In this document: positions 46,501 through 54,471 of the stretch, piece by piece
Layout of the letters: the number at the start of each line of letters is the position of its first letter
Position numbering within the stretch: the stretch's first letter is position 1
NCBI GenBank assembly: GCA_000507305.1
Contig: DF239303.1
Span: forward strand, 1 to 64,000
Direction of reading: 5' to 3'
Source: Breviolum minutum Mf 1.05b.01
Taxonomy: Eukaryota > Sar > Dinophyceae > Suessiales > Symbiodiniaceae
Length of the DNA stretch: 64,000 nt
Position numbers and translations under genes: made by a program
The notes under the pieces: model-generated
What the model was told of the DNA's origin: nothing
Database searches by the model: none
What the model saw: only the letters and a program-made list of their open reading frames with translations

Positions 46501-49500
46501 TGCAACAAAAAGTGCATGATTCTGATAAGGTAGTGACATGCCATGTTTTGCCCACCGTCCTGATTTGAAAATGGCAATGTATCAACATGTATCAATACAT
46601 CCTACTTTTGTTATTGTGATATGACCATGTAGTAACGATGGCATATGAGTCTCATATATATGCTATCACTGGAGTGATATAAGTGGAATATAAGTGGTAT
46701 ATTTCCTGCCAATTGGGTGGTTAGATATCACCGGTCCCACCCATTAATCCTAGGGAAAATGCTGGTACCCTTGGGATGGTACCCCGAATAATCAACCCCA
46801 TATACACCTTATATAGTGGGTATTTATTGGGTCTATCCACTTTCAAAGGGCTCCTTGGAGGGTTAAACAGGTAGGGTACCATCCCTATGAATTAAGGAAA
46901 CCAGAAAACAGCAATTGATGCTATGCTTCCCTTGACCAGCTTCCTCAGGCTTGGGCTGCTGGGCTTTGCGGTCTTGCAGGTCCTTTACATGGCCTGGCCA
47001 ACCAGGCAGGGCATGAGGGGTTTTGGTCCCAACAAAAAAGGGGCCAAATTTATAAAGAAAGTCCTTGAAGTACCCTCCAGGGAACTAACATATCCCCCTA
47101 CCAAGGGACTTTTGAAGATGATTTTGCTTTTCCCCAGGTGGGATATGTTAATTCCCTGGAGGGTAATAGTTATTCCTTATGTAATTGAATTGAAGCAACA
47201 ACAAAAAACACCAGCTTTCATGGAGGGACAGGGTTTTTATTCTGTGAAACTTGTGGGTTTTGTTCGGGTGCATTGGAGGTTTACCATCATTTACCACATA
47301 GGATCCATGGGACTGGTATATTTACCTGCAGTTACCATAAATTTAAGCCACTCATGCAGGTAAATATGCCATATCTACCATACCTACATGGATCCGTCAT
47401 GGGTACGAAGTGATTTGTGTGGCAGGAATGTTTGTCTTGGTTGTTGGATGTCCAGAAGCAGTTGGGAGATCGGAGGCCTACGAAGGAGATCCGACGTTCA
47501 TTAACTGGGGAAGCGGGTGGATTGGATGCTTCTAAGGCGACTCTAAGGCTTATCTATTGTCGAGGTGGTGGCAACTCAAATGTTGGCTTTGCCATGCACC
47601 ATGGTTCGCGCAGCTCACCTGCAGTGTGTTCGACAAACCGTTGCAAATGGTTTCATTTTTTTCCACCCCGAACCCTTCCGGAAATGATCCAAGTTGACTA
47701 ATGCTTTTCATATGGGTTGGTTCAACCACCAAGTAATTAGTTGCTTAGTTGGTGTTGTTTTTTACGGATTATACCATAAATTACCATGAAAAAACCCAGC
47801 ATTTAGGGAATATGTTCCATATTTCTTCCAAGCATCGAAGTAGCAAAATCCAAGGTATATGACCCGCAAGGCACCGTGGTCACTGAAGTTGGATGTAAGC
47901 ATTACTGTATTTCAATGTTATGGATAAGGAGCTATCCGAGCTATCCGTAAATTACAACTGAAAACATGTTTAGATGACGGATAGCTAAATCTTACTTGTG
48001 ATTCTATTCGGTTAAAATCCTGGAGGCTTTTGAAGTATACCTATTCCCGGAATCCATTCCAAAAGGTTATTCAGAAAAAGACAAAACTTCCCCGAATCTT
48101 CAGCAACACTGTTTTTTTTTAATTAGGAGACGCAATGAATCCACCAACCTTAAAAACATCTCCACCTCTTTTGGTAACTGCAGAAAAAAGGAGCTCCTAA
48201 CGGAGTTTGCTGAGAAAACCTTGAAGGAAGGGAAGGTGATCCCTGGAACCATGGCAGCAGAAATGTGTTGATAGTATAAGCCGTATACGTCCTATAAATG
48301 GCCTTCTAAATAGGTAACTGGGCCGGGGTTATTTCATCCCTTTATATAAGTGGAGTTATTTTCTCGTTACTTGTAACTGGTAGGGGGCCACCTTGCATGA
48401 TGAGTATGTTCATGTAGTTTTATAGGTGAAGATATTATGTGCATGCTGCATGAACATATATTATTTACATATATATTACAACGTGTATGTTTGTTTTGCA
48501 ATACTCGTACCTTTAGACAAAGAATTTTGACAAATATATAGCGTAGATTCCAAGCCGAGAGATAGAGTCTTTTACAATTGCACAAAGAGTGTATGTGATA
48601 AGGTCTTGACTGTATACTTGTAAGGGTACTGATGCCATACACAACATTTTGCAGAGATAGTTTTGAGAAACTCAGGAGCCCTAGCGCAACATTTGCGAAC
48701 CAAAGGTTTCTGATATGGGGATCGAAATGTTTCAGCTGTCACAAGGGTTTTGTCAATGGAGTCCATTAGAAGAAAACATGGGTGGAGAGATTTGACCAGT
48801 AGACACTAGTGAAAAGGGGTAGCATGTAACATAATCTCTAGGGAACAAGGCTTGGGAGTGTCGAACCACAGTGGCGAAGCCCAGCAGCAATTTTTTAGTT
48901 TCACCTTCATGAGCAATACTTCCTATGGCAAAGATGTGACAGGGTTCTGATTATCAGATGGTGAAAGAATGGAAAGGTGGGAGAAACATGGACACAAACG
49001 TCAAGCATGTGCCAATAAATGGTGCAGATGCGTTTCATATGTTTCACAAGGTCTACGTCAAGGTTTGGCAAAACGACAGGTTTGTTTGAAGATCAAGTCT
49101 TTGTGAGCAACATTGCAGCATTGCCTTTTGCCGAGCATTTGGTGAGATTAACAAGAAAGGCAGAATTTCTTGGTGTGACCTCGTCCACGAGATGTGTGCT
49201 TTACCCAAAATTATGGTAGATACTGTAGTATTGTATAAATGAACAAGTTAAACACTTAAACTACCCATAATACATGTTATGGAAAATTGTGTATAACATA
49301 GATAGTTGCCTACATTGTCAAACACCCAGGAATACTTGATCATTGGCTTCATATGTCAAATAAGTTTTCTTCCATTTCTCATATTAGTAGACCAGTTTTG
49401 CTGATCCTATGAGTCTTCCACTTCCTTTGGGCCATTATACAAGATATGCCACAAAAAACACCACCGAATTCCTATGTGTTGTTTTCCACGGATGGTCTTC

Positions 49501-49937
49501 ACAGTTCAACTTCTGGTGCGTTGAAAGTTGAGGATTTGGTCATGCTGTGCTGAGAAACACCGACCCACGTTATATGCTGGAAAGAGATTTTGCCCTGACA
49601 CATTGCACGCATGATCCCTTGTTCCAACTTGTCGATGCGTGTCACTTGGAGAAAAACATGTTGAAATCCGAAGGTATGTAGGTGTATGTCCAAAAGCGCG
49701 GAGATGAAAACAGGTGGTGAGAGGTTTGAGATTGAAAGTACATTTTTATGCACGGATATTTTAATTGCGTAAATAGAGTCTATAGAATATGGCATGTTTT
49801 TTTTTTGTTTTCAAAAAATTGATGGTATCACCTCCGTACTTGTAGCAATGGAAATCCATTTTTCCTACAGGAAATCATGTACGATGATCGTGGTGAGTCG
49901 TGGATGATGGATAACGGATGATATTGATGTTGATGAC

Positions 49938-49994
<57 letters not shown>

Positions 49995-50100
49995 GATGAT
50001 GATGATGTTGATGATGTTGATGCTAATGATTCCAATGTTGATGCAATCTTTGAGGCTAATGATGCTCATGATCGTGATGATGATGATGATGATGATGATG

Positions 50101-50132
<32 letters not shown>

Positions 50133-51616
50133 AATCATCATGGTGCCGAATATACTTAAATTTAATGATGTGTGATAACAACAAGGACTAATAGAATGAT
50201 GATGATGCTACTGACGGATCAGAATACTTGAACATCAACATCGGCTCATGTCATACAGCCTTCAGAAACTAAACACATTCTGCCCCCAACAAATGTCATG
50301 CCATTTGGGGTCACCAGGAGCTTCAGGAATTTCATATAGCATATATAGCCATCATCATCAGCATCATCATCACCGCTGGAACCCCTCCAGCTGGAAGCTC
50401 GGGTTCCCTTGGAAGTCAACTAGCCAGGCTATCATGCTATTCCTCCGGTACTTTTGAAGCAGGGCAAGGTGAAGAATCCATATCCCAACGTGGATGCCCA
50501 TAGTGGTCAGCTGATGTTCCTTGGAGATTTGGAGATTTGTCAGTGAGTGATTTGTGTCCTTTGGGTGTCAAGATTTGGTGGGTGGGTCAAAAATCCATAA
50601 AAATCCTCCAGCAAACCAACACGGCCATGGAAATTCTTCCTTTCTTTGAATGGACATTTCATGATGTTCACATGTGGGGTAAGTGTTCGTGTTGTGAGTT
50701 CCCTTTGTCGGTGTCAACATTACATTTGGCAGAAGGTCGGCAGATTAAGTCTTTCAAAACAAAAAGGTATATAGAATTCTGACATTAAGCGTCCGCATTT
50801 CTTGGCAATATGTAAGTGTGTGTGCCCGTTTTGTTCGGAACAAAATGTAGTAAGTAGATGTAAGTAGTACATAGATAATCTTTTTAAACTCCACAGTCTT
50901 TTGCAACTCTACTCGGTTTCGCAAAAGTTGATTTTCTTTACTTGTTTGGGCAAAAAACAGCATCAAACTACCCCACTACTGCGCCTATGTTGTTGACCCA
51001 AAGGTACTTCTACAACCTCAAGGAGCAAAATTTCTACACCGTGATGTTTGCTGTTTCCCGCACCTTGGGAGTTCTTTGTCAGAGATGAGATGGGATTTTT
51101 TGTCCGTTGTGGAAGAGACGTGTTTAAAGGTACAAGATGTATTTGCCTCGAAGTAAGCGAAGATATATCATTAGTTTTCCTAGTTTATTAAAAACAAAAA
51201 CATGACTGTACAAAGTTGCACTACATAATCACATATTCTCTCAACAAAATTTATGAATATTATTAGATCACTGAGCAGACAATTCACCAATACCTATGCC
51301 TTTCTTTCAACTACTATTTTCTGGAACAAAATCAATGCAACAACCTCCAAAACCCCATAGGATCCATGGTATATTTACTTACATTTACCATCAAAATCAA
51401 CATACAATCGTCCCATGGATCCCATGGGATCGATCCATGTCACTCAGGGAACCCGTTTTTGAGGTCATGGCTCAATACATTTGGTCGAGGGCCATTGGTC
51501 TTCCAATTGAACGTCCCAAATCGGTGCCTTGTCGTCTCAATGAAAATTTCTCGGTGACATCCATAAGGCCCACCCCCGATGGTACAGAGATGCGTAAATC
51601 TTTGGAAAGGGCGTGA
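37056..51616 (+). CDS. CS: citrate synthase, about 18 exons (gene span including introns)
   Basis: Condenses acetyl-CoA and oxaloacetate to citrate, the entry step of the TCA cycle (mitochondrial) or glyoxylate cycle (peroxisomal). Exons in order: 37056-37268, 38405-38476, 39532-39619, 40191-40319, 41149-41252, 42027-42088, 42760-42807, 42901-43005, 43625-43707, 44875-44907, 45922-45983, 46949-47005, 47426-47485, 48191-48245, 49533-49669, 50463-50505, 50961-51070, 51464-51616. Reading phase matches at nearly every junction and the sum gives about 537 residues, against about 465 for animal mitochondrial enzymes. Hallmarks read directly: [29 protein letters not shown] across two exons, [23 protein letters not shown] and LPIERPKS. 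The catalytic residues equivalent to His274, His320 and Asp375 of the pig enzyme are at 46988, 49541 and 50493. Some donors are GC or GA. Junctions 1/2, 6/7 and 15/16 are the least certain. The first exon is basic and Ser/Arg-rich like a mitochondrial presequence. No frameshift or internal stop is needed, so the gene looks intact. Confidence 0.95.
38246..38354. repeat. family F element in citrate synthase intron 1
   Basis: ATACTGTTGATGGACAAAAT / GATTTCTGAACCATCAACAG; ends 50 bp before exon 2. Confidence 0.85.
38405..38476 (+). CDS. CS: citrate synthase exon 2
   Basis: Reads [19 protein letters not shown], aligning with the conserved G-x-V-T-V-D-M-x-x-G-G-M-R-G region near the N terminus of citrate synthases. 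Acceptor TTTAG|GAC, 24 codons, phase 0 on both sides. The donor is ACG|GAGCCC, a GA donor. The GAG is repeated at the start of exon 3, so the join could slide by three bases. Confidence 0.85.
38531..38614. repeat. (GAT)n(GGT)n compound microsatellite
   Basis: About 11 GAT then 17 GGT units, 55 bp into citrate synthase intron 2. Confidence 0.97.
38997..39161 (+). CDS. possible small ORF inside citrate synthase intron 2
   Basis: ATG to stop, 54 codons, with coding-like composition ([20 protein letters not shown]...). An in-frame stop lies just before the ATG. Citrate synthase alignment leaves no room for it as an exon, so it is nested or accidental. The minus strand also looks coding here. Confidence 0.2.
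   Translation: MKIENLTELVVLLPFDICLRIHFRDSRVSMGIPDIPHFEGKIKTQQVMANLGHL
39306..39463. repeat. family E fragments in citrate synthase intron 2
   Basis: Two partial copies head to tail, both with TGTAGGTAAA-like cores. Confidence 0.5.
39532..39619 (+). CDS. CS: citrate synthase exon 3
   Basis: Reads [20 protein letters not shown], then DLPKAPG. It matches the E-x-S-x-L-D-x-x-x-G-I-R-F-R-G and L-P-x-A-P-G-G blocks. Acceptor CTCCAG|GAG. Donor CCAG|GCCGGC (GC), ending in phase 1. Read through, the same frame would stop at 39666. Confidence 0.88.
39666..39716. repeat. 24-bp tandem duplication
   Basis: AAAATGGCTTGGTGGAGTAG twice in citrate synthase intron 3. Confidence 0.9.
40191..40319 (+). CDS. 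CS: citrate synthase exon 4
   Basis: Reads [16 protein letters not shown], the family's P-L-P-E-G-L-F-W-L-L-L-T signature, then an acidic/Asn segment. Acceptor TTAGCAG|GT, donor ACAG|GTACCA, phases 2-in and 1-out. Confidence 0.9.
40394..40501. repeat. family A MITE in citrate synthase intron 4
   Basis: TACACTCCTTAAATACTAAC start; core CAATGGTTGGAAGATGAAAT. Confidence 0.7.
41149..41252 (+). CDS. CS: citrate synthase exon 5
   Basis: Includes [20 protein letters not shown], aligning with the W-x-x-R-A-A-L-P-x-H-V-x-x-x-I/L-D block. Acceptor TTATTCAG|GT, donor ATT|GTGCCT, ending in phase 0. The start holds about ten residues (THLSHATG) not usual in the family. Confidence 0.88.
42027..42088 (+). 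CDS. CS: citrate synthase exon 6
   Basis: Reads [17 protein letters not shown], the H-P-M-(T/S)-Q-F-S signature. Acceptor TCTAAG|GAC. The end is uncertain: a GC donor follows AAAAG (42077), but phase with exon 7 favours extension to CCTCCTGT|GATGAG, a GA donor. Confidence 0.85.
42760..42807 (+). CDS. CS: citrate synthase exon 7
   Basis: Short exon reading [11 protein letters not shown], which fits the variable A-Y-x-x-G-M-x-K segment before YW. Acceptor AAACAG|T, donor CACGG|GTTCCC. The exit phase fits exon 8. Similarity alone is weak; phase and position carry the call. Confidence 0.65.
42901..43005 (+). CDS. CS: citrate synthase exon 8
   Basis: Reads [20 protein letters not shown] followed by AKIYRR, matching the Y-W-x-x-x-Y-E-D-A-x-x-L-I-A-x-x-P-x-V-A-A-x-I-Y-R block. 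Acceptor ATTCAG|G, donor CCAGA|GTGAAC. The 93-bp intron before it also reads in frame as a hydrophobic segment, which could be mistaken for a small membrane protein. Confidence 0.92.
43489..43543. repeat. (CAT)n microsatellite
   Basis: About 18 units in citrate synthase intron 8; open frames across it give poly-His or poly-Ser, which are not real protein. Confidence 0.97.
43625..43707 (+). CDS. CS: citrate synthase exon 9
   Basis: Reads [16 protein letters not shown], matching D-x-S-L-D-Y-x-A-N-F-x-x-M-L-G. Acceptor CCAAAG|G lies about 80 bp after a (CAT)n tract. Donor GTCC|GTACCT, phase 1. Confidence 0.92.
43992..44095. repeat. family E palindrome in intron 9
   Basis: CATAGGATCCATCTATGGCA / TCGTCCCATGGATCC. 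Confidence 0.75.
44260..44382. repeat. family G element in citrate synthase intron 9
   Basis: ATTTTTCAAAGGGGTTGGTT and CAACCACCAGCTAGG. Confidence 0.7.
44267..44812 (+). other. long open frame in citrate synthase intron 9
   Basis: 181 codons open on the plus strand. The first 40 codons are a family G repeat. The rest is not recognised and has no splice support. Such a length is possible by chance in a window this size. Confidence 0.2.
44875..44907 (+). CDS. CS: citrate synthase exon 10 (33 bp micro-exon)
   Basis: Reads [10 protein letters not shown], the L-Y-(L/M)-x-I-H-x-D-H-E signature with the substrate-binding His. Acceptor CCGAG|GC, donor GAAG|GTGAGA. Phases fit both neighbours. Confidence 0.93.
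45468..45581. repeat. family F element in intron 10
   Basis: ATACTGTTGATGGAAGAAAT / TTTGTTCTATCAACAGCAT. Confidence 0.85.
45718..45834. repeat. family A MITE in citrate synthase intron 10
   Basis: CGAAGTTTAACAGAGCTCTC / GAGCTGTTAAACTTCCAGG. It ends about 90 bp before exon 11. Confidence 0.8.
45922..45983 (+). CDS. CS: citrate synthase exon 11
   Basis: Reads [20 protein letters not shown], the family's most conserved stretch. Acceptor CTGCCAG|GT, donor TAT|GTACCT. Confidence 0.95.
46280..46370. repeat. family B MITE, partial, in intron 11
   Basis: GGAAAATCATCTGAACCAAA core and CTGTTAATTTTCAGGGGTG end. Confidence 0.55.
46740..46895. repeat. hairpin-rich repeat in citrate synthase intron 11
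   Basis: GGTACCCTTGGGATGGTACC and GGTAGGGTACCATCCC motifs; ends about 50 bp before exon 12. Confidence 0.45.
46949..47005 (+). CDS. CS: citrate synthase exon 12 (catalytic His 1)
   Basis: Reads [19 protein letters not shown]. The His of PLHG is the catalytic His274 equivalent. Acceptor TTCCTCAG|GCT, donor CCAG|GCAGGG (GC), phase 0 both sides. Confidence 0.95.
47071..47165. repeat. family C MITE in intron 12
   Basis: TACCCTCCAGGGAACTAACA / TTAATTCCCTGGAGGGTA, the best-preserved C copy. Confidence 0.9.
47297..47404. repeat. family E palindrome in intron 12
   Basis: CATAGGATCCATGGGACTGG start; ends 22 bp before exon 13. Confidence 0.75.
47426..47485 (+). CDS. CS: citrate synthase exon 13
   Basis: Reads [20 protein letters not shown], following LANQ as E-V-L-x-W-L does in homologues. 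Acceptor GTGGCAG|GAA. Ends at AAG|GAGATC (GA donor), joining exon 14 in phase 0. A GT donor near 47516 would add about ten residues the family lacks. Confidence 0.88.
47563..47744. repeat. family G element with extra segment, intron 13
   Basis: GGTGGTGGCAACTCAAATGT, then about 60 bp of GC-richer sequence not present in other copies, then the usual TTCCACCCCGAA body. Confidence 0.75.
48191..48245 (+). CDS. CS: citrate synthase exon 14
   Basis: Reads [18 protein letters not shown], matching the x-T-L-x-S-G-R-V-V-P-G block. Acceptor AAAAAG|GAG. The donor appears to be CCTG|GAACCA (GA), phase 1, needed to complete the Gly of GFGHAV in exon 15. Confidence 0.9.
48246..49532. other. citrate synthase intron 14, the longest
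   Basis: No repeat family member recognised in it. Confidence 0.8.
49533..49669 (+). CDS. CS: citrate synthase exon 15 (catalytic His 2)
   Basis: Reads [20 protein letters not shown], then a helical segment with [10 protein letters not shown]. The His of GFGH is the His320 equivalent and the Arg of DPRY binds oxaloacetate. Acceptor GTTGAG|GA. The 3' end is uncertain: a consensus-like GTATGT donor at 49674 gives the wrong phase for exon 16, while TCC|GAAGG (GA) keeps it. Confidence 0.92.
49927..50140. repeat. (GAT)n tract, imperfect, partly inverted
   Basis: GAT units, a spacer, more GAT, then (CAT)n; the two parts can pair. In citrate synthase intron 15. Confidence 0.95.
50463..50505 (+). 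CDS. CS: citrate synthase exon 16 (catalytic Asp)
   Basis: Reads [14 protein letters not shown]. The Asp of NVDAHS is the Asp375 equivalent. The start may be three bases earlier (CAG GGC). Donor AGTG|GTCAGC. Confidence 0.9.
50961..51070 (+). CDS. CS: citrate synthase exon 17
   Basis: Reads [19 protein letters not shown], then [14 protein letters not shown]. The second half matches N-(F/Y)-Y-T-V-x-F-x-V-S-R-A-L-G. The first residues are an insertion of about nine relative to G-V-L-L in other enzymes. Acceptor AAACAG|CA, donor GGA|GTTCTT. Confidence 0.9.
51354..51432. repeat. family E palindrome in intron 17
   Basis: Short copy lying about 30 bp before the last exon. Confidence 0.7.
51464..51616 (+). 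CDS. CS: citrate synthase exon 18 (3' end and stop)
   Basis: Reads [20 protein letters not shown], the conserved C-terminal block, then a polar tail of about 29 residues ending LERA-stop. Acceptor TTTTTGAG|GTC lies 30 bp after a family E repeat. Confidence 0.94.
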   Translation, partial: VMAQYIWSRAIGLPIERPKSVPCRLNENFSVTSIRPTPDGTEMRKSLERA

Positions 51617-51942
51617 TATTTTTTTGGAAAATCATGTTTGGAAGTAGTACATGGAGATAGTTACTATAGTTTCTTTTTGGGAGTGGGAAAGGGTGTGGCC
51701 AGGAACAGTAGTTTTACACATGGTTTCAAGGACTTGTGAAGGCACTGGTTAAATTTAGGACTTCGAATTGCAGAAAGATGGATTATTCACCATGGGGTAA
51801 ATTCCCATGATCTTCACTGACTCAACTTTCAAGCTTCAACAATGACACTGAAACATCGAAACCTACCCCTCCCTCCGCTGTTAAAAACCATGATGTTTTT
51901 TTTGTTCAGAATCTGAATCTCCAATGGGTTGGGTTAAACTGC

Positions 51943-52047
51943 TACCCTCCCTCCAACTAACATAGCCCCTACAAATGGATGGTTGGAATACAATTTTCCT
52001 ATTAGGGAGGCCCATTTTCGGAGGCTATGTTACTTTCAGGGAGGGTA
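51943..52047. repeat. family A MITE
   Basis: TACCCTCCCTCCAACTAACA / GTTACTTTCAGGGAGGGTA. Confidence 0.8.
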
Positions 52048-52371
52048 ACTTGTGAAATAAGTTAAAAATGGGAAACCTACTAAAAACCATGGTGATTCTT
52101 CAAAAAATATTCAACGTTCCACTTTGGAAATTCAGCCTTTGGGAGATTAAGGGTCAAAGGGACCCTTTGAAAGGCGGACATCATCCACGATTTGAAAAAC
52201 CATAGTGAGAGAAATTTTGTGAACCCTTGGGATGCACAGAAAGACAGGCTCTATTAATATATATGTATTTAGTATATTATAGACTAGATGATCTATATTG
52301 GTGGTATATATTTTCTCGTACCATATGAATTACATATATTTGTTCGTAAGCTACCTTTTTTTCATTTGCAG

Positions 52372-52503
52372 TATAGTCATTTTTTTAACGGTTTCCTTGT
52401 CGAGGTGCCTTTGGATGAGTTGTCGAAGTTGGCCAAGCAGCATCGTTCCTTGGGGTTTACTTTAGAGATATCTTGTGATGAACAGAAATCCTGGACCAGT
52501 TGA
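52372..52503 (+). CDS. candidate exon with FLVEVPLDELSK motif
   Basis: Strong acceptor TTTTTTTCATTTGCAG|TAT, 43 codons to a stop; donors inside the frame are possible (TCTT|GTGATG). Includes GFLVEVPLDELSKLAKQHRS. Resembles the exon at 53756 around P-x-x-E-L-S-K. Confidence 0.45.
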   Translation, partial: YSHFFNGFLVEVPLDELSKLAKQHRSLGFTLEISCDEQKSWTS

Positions 52504-52706
52504 ATTTTGGGGTACATTTGATGTATACTCGCAATTTCTTGTAGCTATCCTTATATATATATATATCGAAAAAAACTAGTTATGTATAGCCTCATTTCTT
52601 CCGGCAAAGGTATTTTTTGGTCCGAAACACAGGGGAGCGAAACACAAATTTTTCAACCGATCAACCGCCCACAACATGGATCAAATGGGACCCATCTTTG
52701 GATGGC

Positions 52707-52824
52707 TACACCCTGGAAGATGAACGGCTGGAACTTACTACAAATCACCCATGAAAAGAAAGGAACATGATCTGAACCAAGCCTCCATGAGGACATGTTC
52801 CAGCCGTTAATCTTCAGGATTGTA
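52707..52824. repeat. family B-like MITE
   Basis: CTGGAAGATGAACGGCTGGA / CCAGCCGTTAATCTTCAGGA arms. Confidence 0.75.
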
Positions 52825-52939
52825 AGATCATCCAACAAAAATTAGCCAGGCCAAGTTTCAATGTTGTACCATGAATTCCCCGCTACGGTAAACCACCTTT
52901 CACAATGCTGGAGTTTTGTGCCTTACCTTTTTTCAACAG

Positions 52940-53011
52940 TTTACCGTTTGCCTCTTGCCTCCAGCACCAGGTTGGCAGCGGGAGAAGGGAAAGGTTTCTG
53001 ATCAGCAGTGA
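52940..53011 (+). CDS. possible last exon
   Basis: Acceptor TTTTTTCAACAG|TTT, phase 0, 23 codons (FTVCLLPPAPGWQREKGKVS...) and a stop. The minus strand is also open and plausible. Confidence 0.28.
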   Translation, partial: FTVCLLPPAPGWQREKGKVSDQQ

Positions 53012-53386
53012 TGGAGTGATAAACTTTATCAAGAGGCCTCAGCTGGAGGCTTAGGTCCCATTTTGAAGGCCCACAACAACGAATCAGATCCGATGATGCG
53101 ATGATGATGATGTCATCGGCGGCATGACTTGTGACTTGATTCATGGCTAGCGGTTTGACTGATTGCAGCAATCGCAGCATGCAAAAAGGGCTCAGGGGCT
53201 GATGTGTCCAGGAAAATTGTCATTAGTTTGATGATTTGGCTAGCCTTTTTTTTGATATCAATTTCTATTGTCAGTTGCCTTTTCTTCACCACCCAGCACT
53301 TTGTGATCACATGTTTTTTCAACACGTGATAATCACTCTATCCAATTTAGCCAAAGTGTGGGGATTTGTCCCAATTTGATTTGCAG

Positions 53387-53471
53387 CCATAATTTGAATC
53401 CTGAAAATTCTCAGGATTTATCGGAGCTTTCTATCACTTTGGTGACGTCGTCAGGGACCCAGAATGACTTG
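53387..53471 (+). CDS. candidate exon
   Basis: Acceptor TTTGATTTGCAG|C, donor GACTTG|GTAGTA. Reads NPENSQDLSELSITLVTSSG. Confidence 0.43.
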
Positions 53472-53587
53472 GTAGTATTTCTCATGGGGTTCATTTTGTT
53501 TCTACATAAAGGAGGCAAATTTAGCAGCCAGACAAAAGCGCTCAATAAATTGTGTATATATTCCAGGATTAGAAGAGTTGCTGTACA

Positions 53588-53632
53588 TATATATATATAT
53601 ATACATAATACGTGTGTGTGTGTGTGTGCGCG
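53588..53632. repeat. (TA)n(GT)n tract
   Basis: TATATATATA then GTGTGTGTGT. Confidence 0.9.
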
Positions 53633-53755
53633 TCCAAGTCTTGCTTGTTTTGTGCCACTAGTCTGATTTTTTAACTTACTCCATAGTGAAGTTTATTTTT
53701 CCACAAGGTTGTTGCGGCCACAAGTTCACTAAATGGGAGCTGGCCAAAGCATCAG

Positions 53756-53858
53756 TACAACCATCATCTATATCCCGTTTCATGAGTTATCCAAAGTCCA
53801 TGAGTTTGCAGAAGAGATCGCCCAACGCTTCTACTTCTTAAACTTGGAGCCACAATAA
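53756..53858 (+). CDS. candidate last exon with IPFHELSK motif
   Basis: Acceptor AAAGCATCAG|T, then TTIIYIPFHELSKVHEFAEE and a further 13 codons to a stop. Other frames are open but less coding-like. May pair with the exons at 52372 and 53387 as one gene. Confidence 0.48.
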
Positions 53859-54338
53859 GGACTTAGCATCCTCTTAATCAATGCTTCGGGAAGGATGGAG
53901 AAAGGAAAATATTTGAAGAGCTCACTTTCACATTGAAAGAAGATAGCAAGGAGATGTACCTTTTGCTTTGGAACATGTTCAACATGTTCGAAACATTCGG
54001 TTTTAAAAGATGCTATATGCTGCGAGCACAAATTCAACAAACATATGCAAACATTTATATATATACTGTATATACTGTATATATAATGTATACTCATTTA
54101 CGTTTGCTCATCAATATATATTTATAATTTATACTCATATATATGTTCATCAATATTATTATATATAATATATTTACACACTTGTCATAATTTTAGATAT
54201 GCTTTTTCTCTTTGCATATATATAATTTAGTACGGAATATATTTGCCCAATACATGAATTCATGTACACTTGTATATTCCTGCGTAGTATGCATGAGCAG
54301 ACACGTTTGGATCATCTCTGTAACATTTTGCAAACTGT
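53859..54338. other. AT-rich spacer
   Basis: Holds the AT tract; no coding signal. Confidence 0.6.
54050..54180. repeat. AT-rich repeat tract
   Basis: TATATACTGTATATACTGTA and similar units. Confidence 0.85.
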
Positions 54339-54456
54339 GATACTGTTGATGGTTCAGAAATCCAGCGTTCACCAGTTGAGGTTTGTAGTTTATCCCATGA
54401 TTTATCCCAGGATTTTAGCACCATCCAAACGGTCGCCGGATTTCTGAAGCATCACT
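54339..54456. repeat. family F element
   Basis: ATACTGTTGATGGTTCAGAA / GCCGGATTTCTGAAGCATCA; the first leader-like relic follows. Confidence 0.85.
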
Positions 54457-54471
54457 GAGTCAGTCGATTCT

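Noticed and set aside
49019..49219. 66-codon plus frame in citrate synthase intron 14
   Set aside because: No splice sites agree with exon phases and the family has no insertion here.
49875..50175. Met/Ile-repeat frames on both strands
   Set aside because: They are products of the (GAT)n tract.
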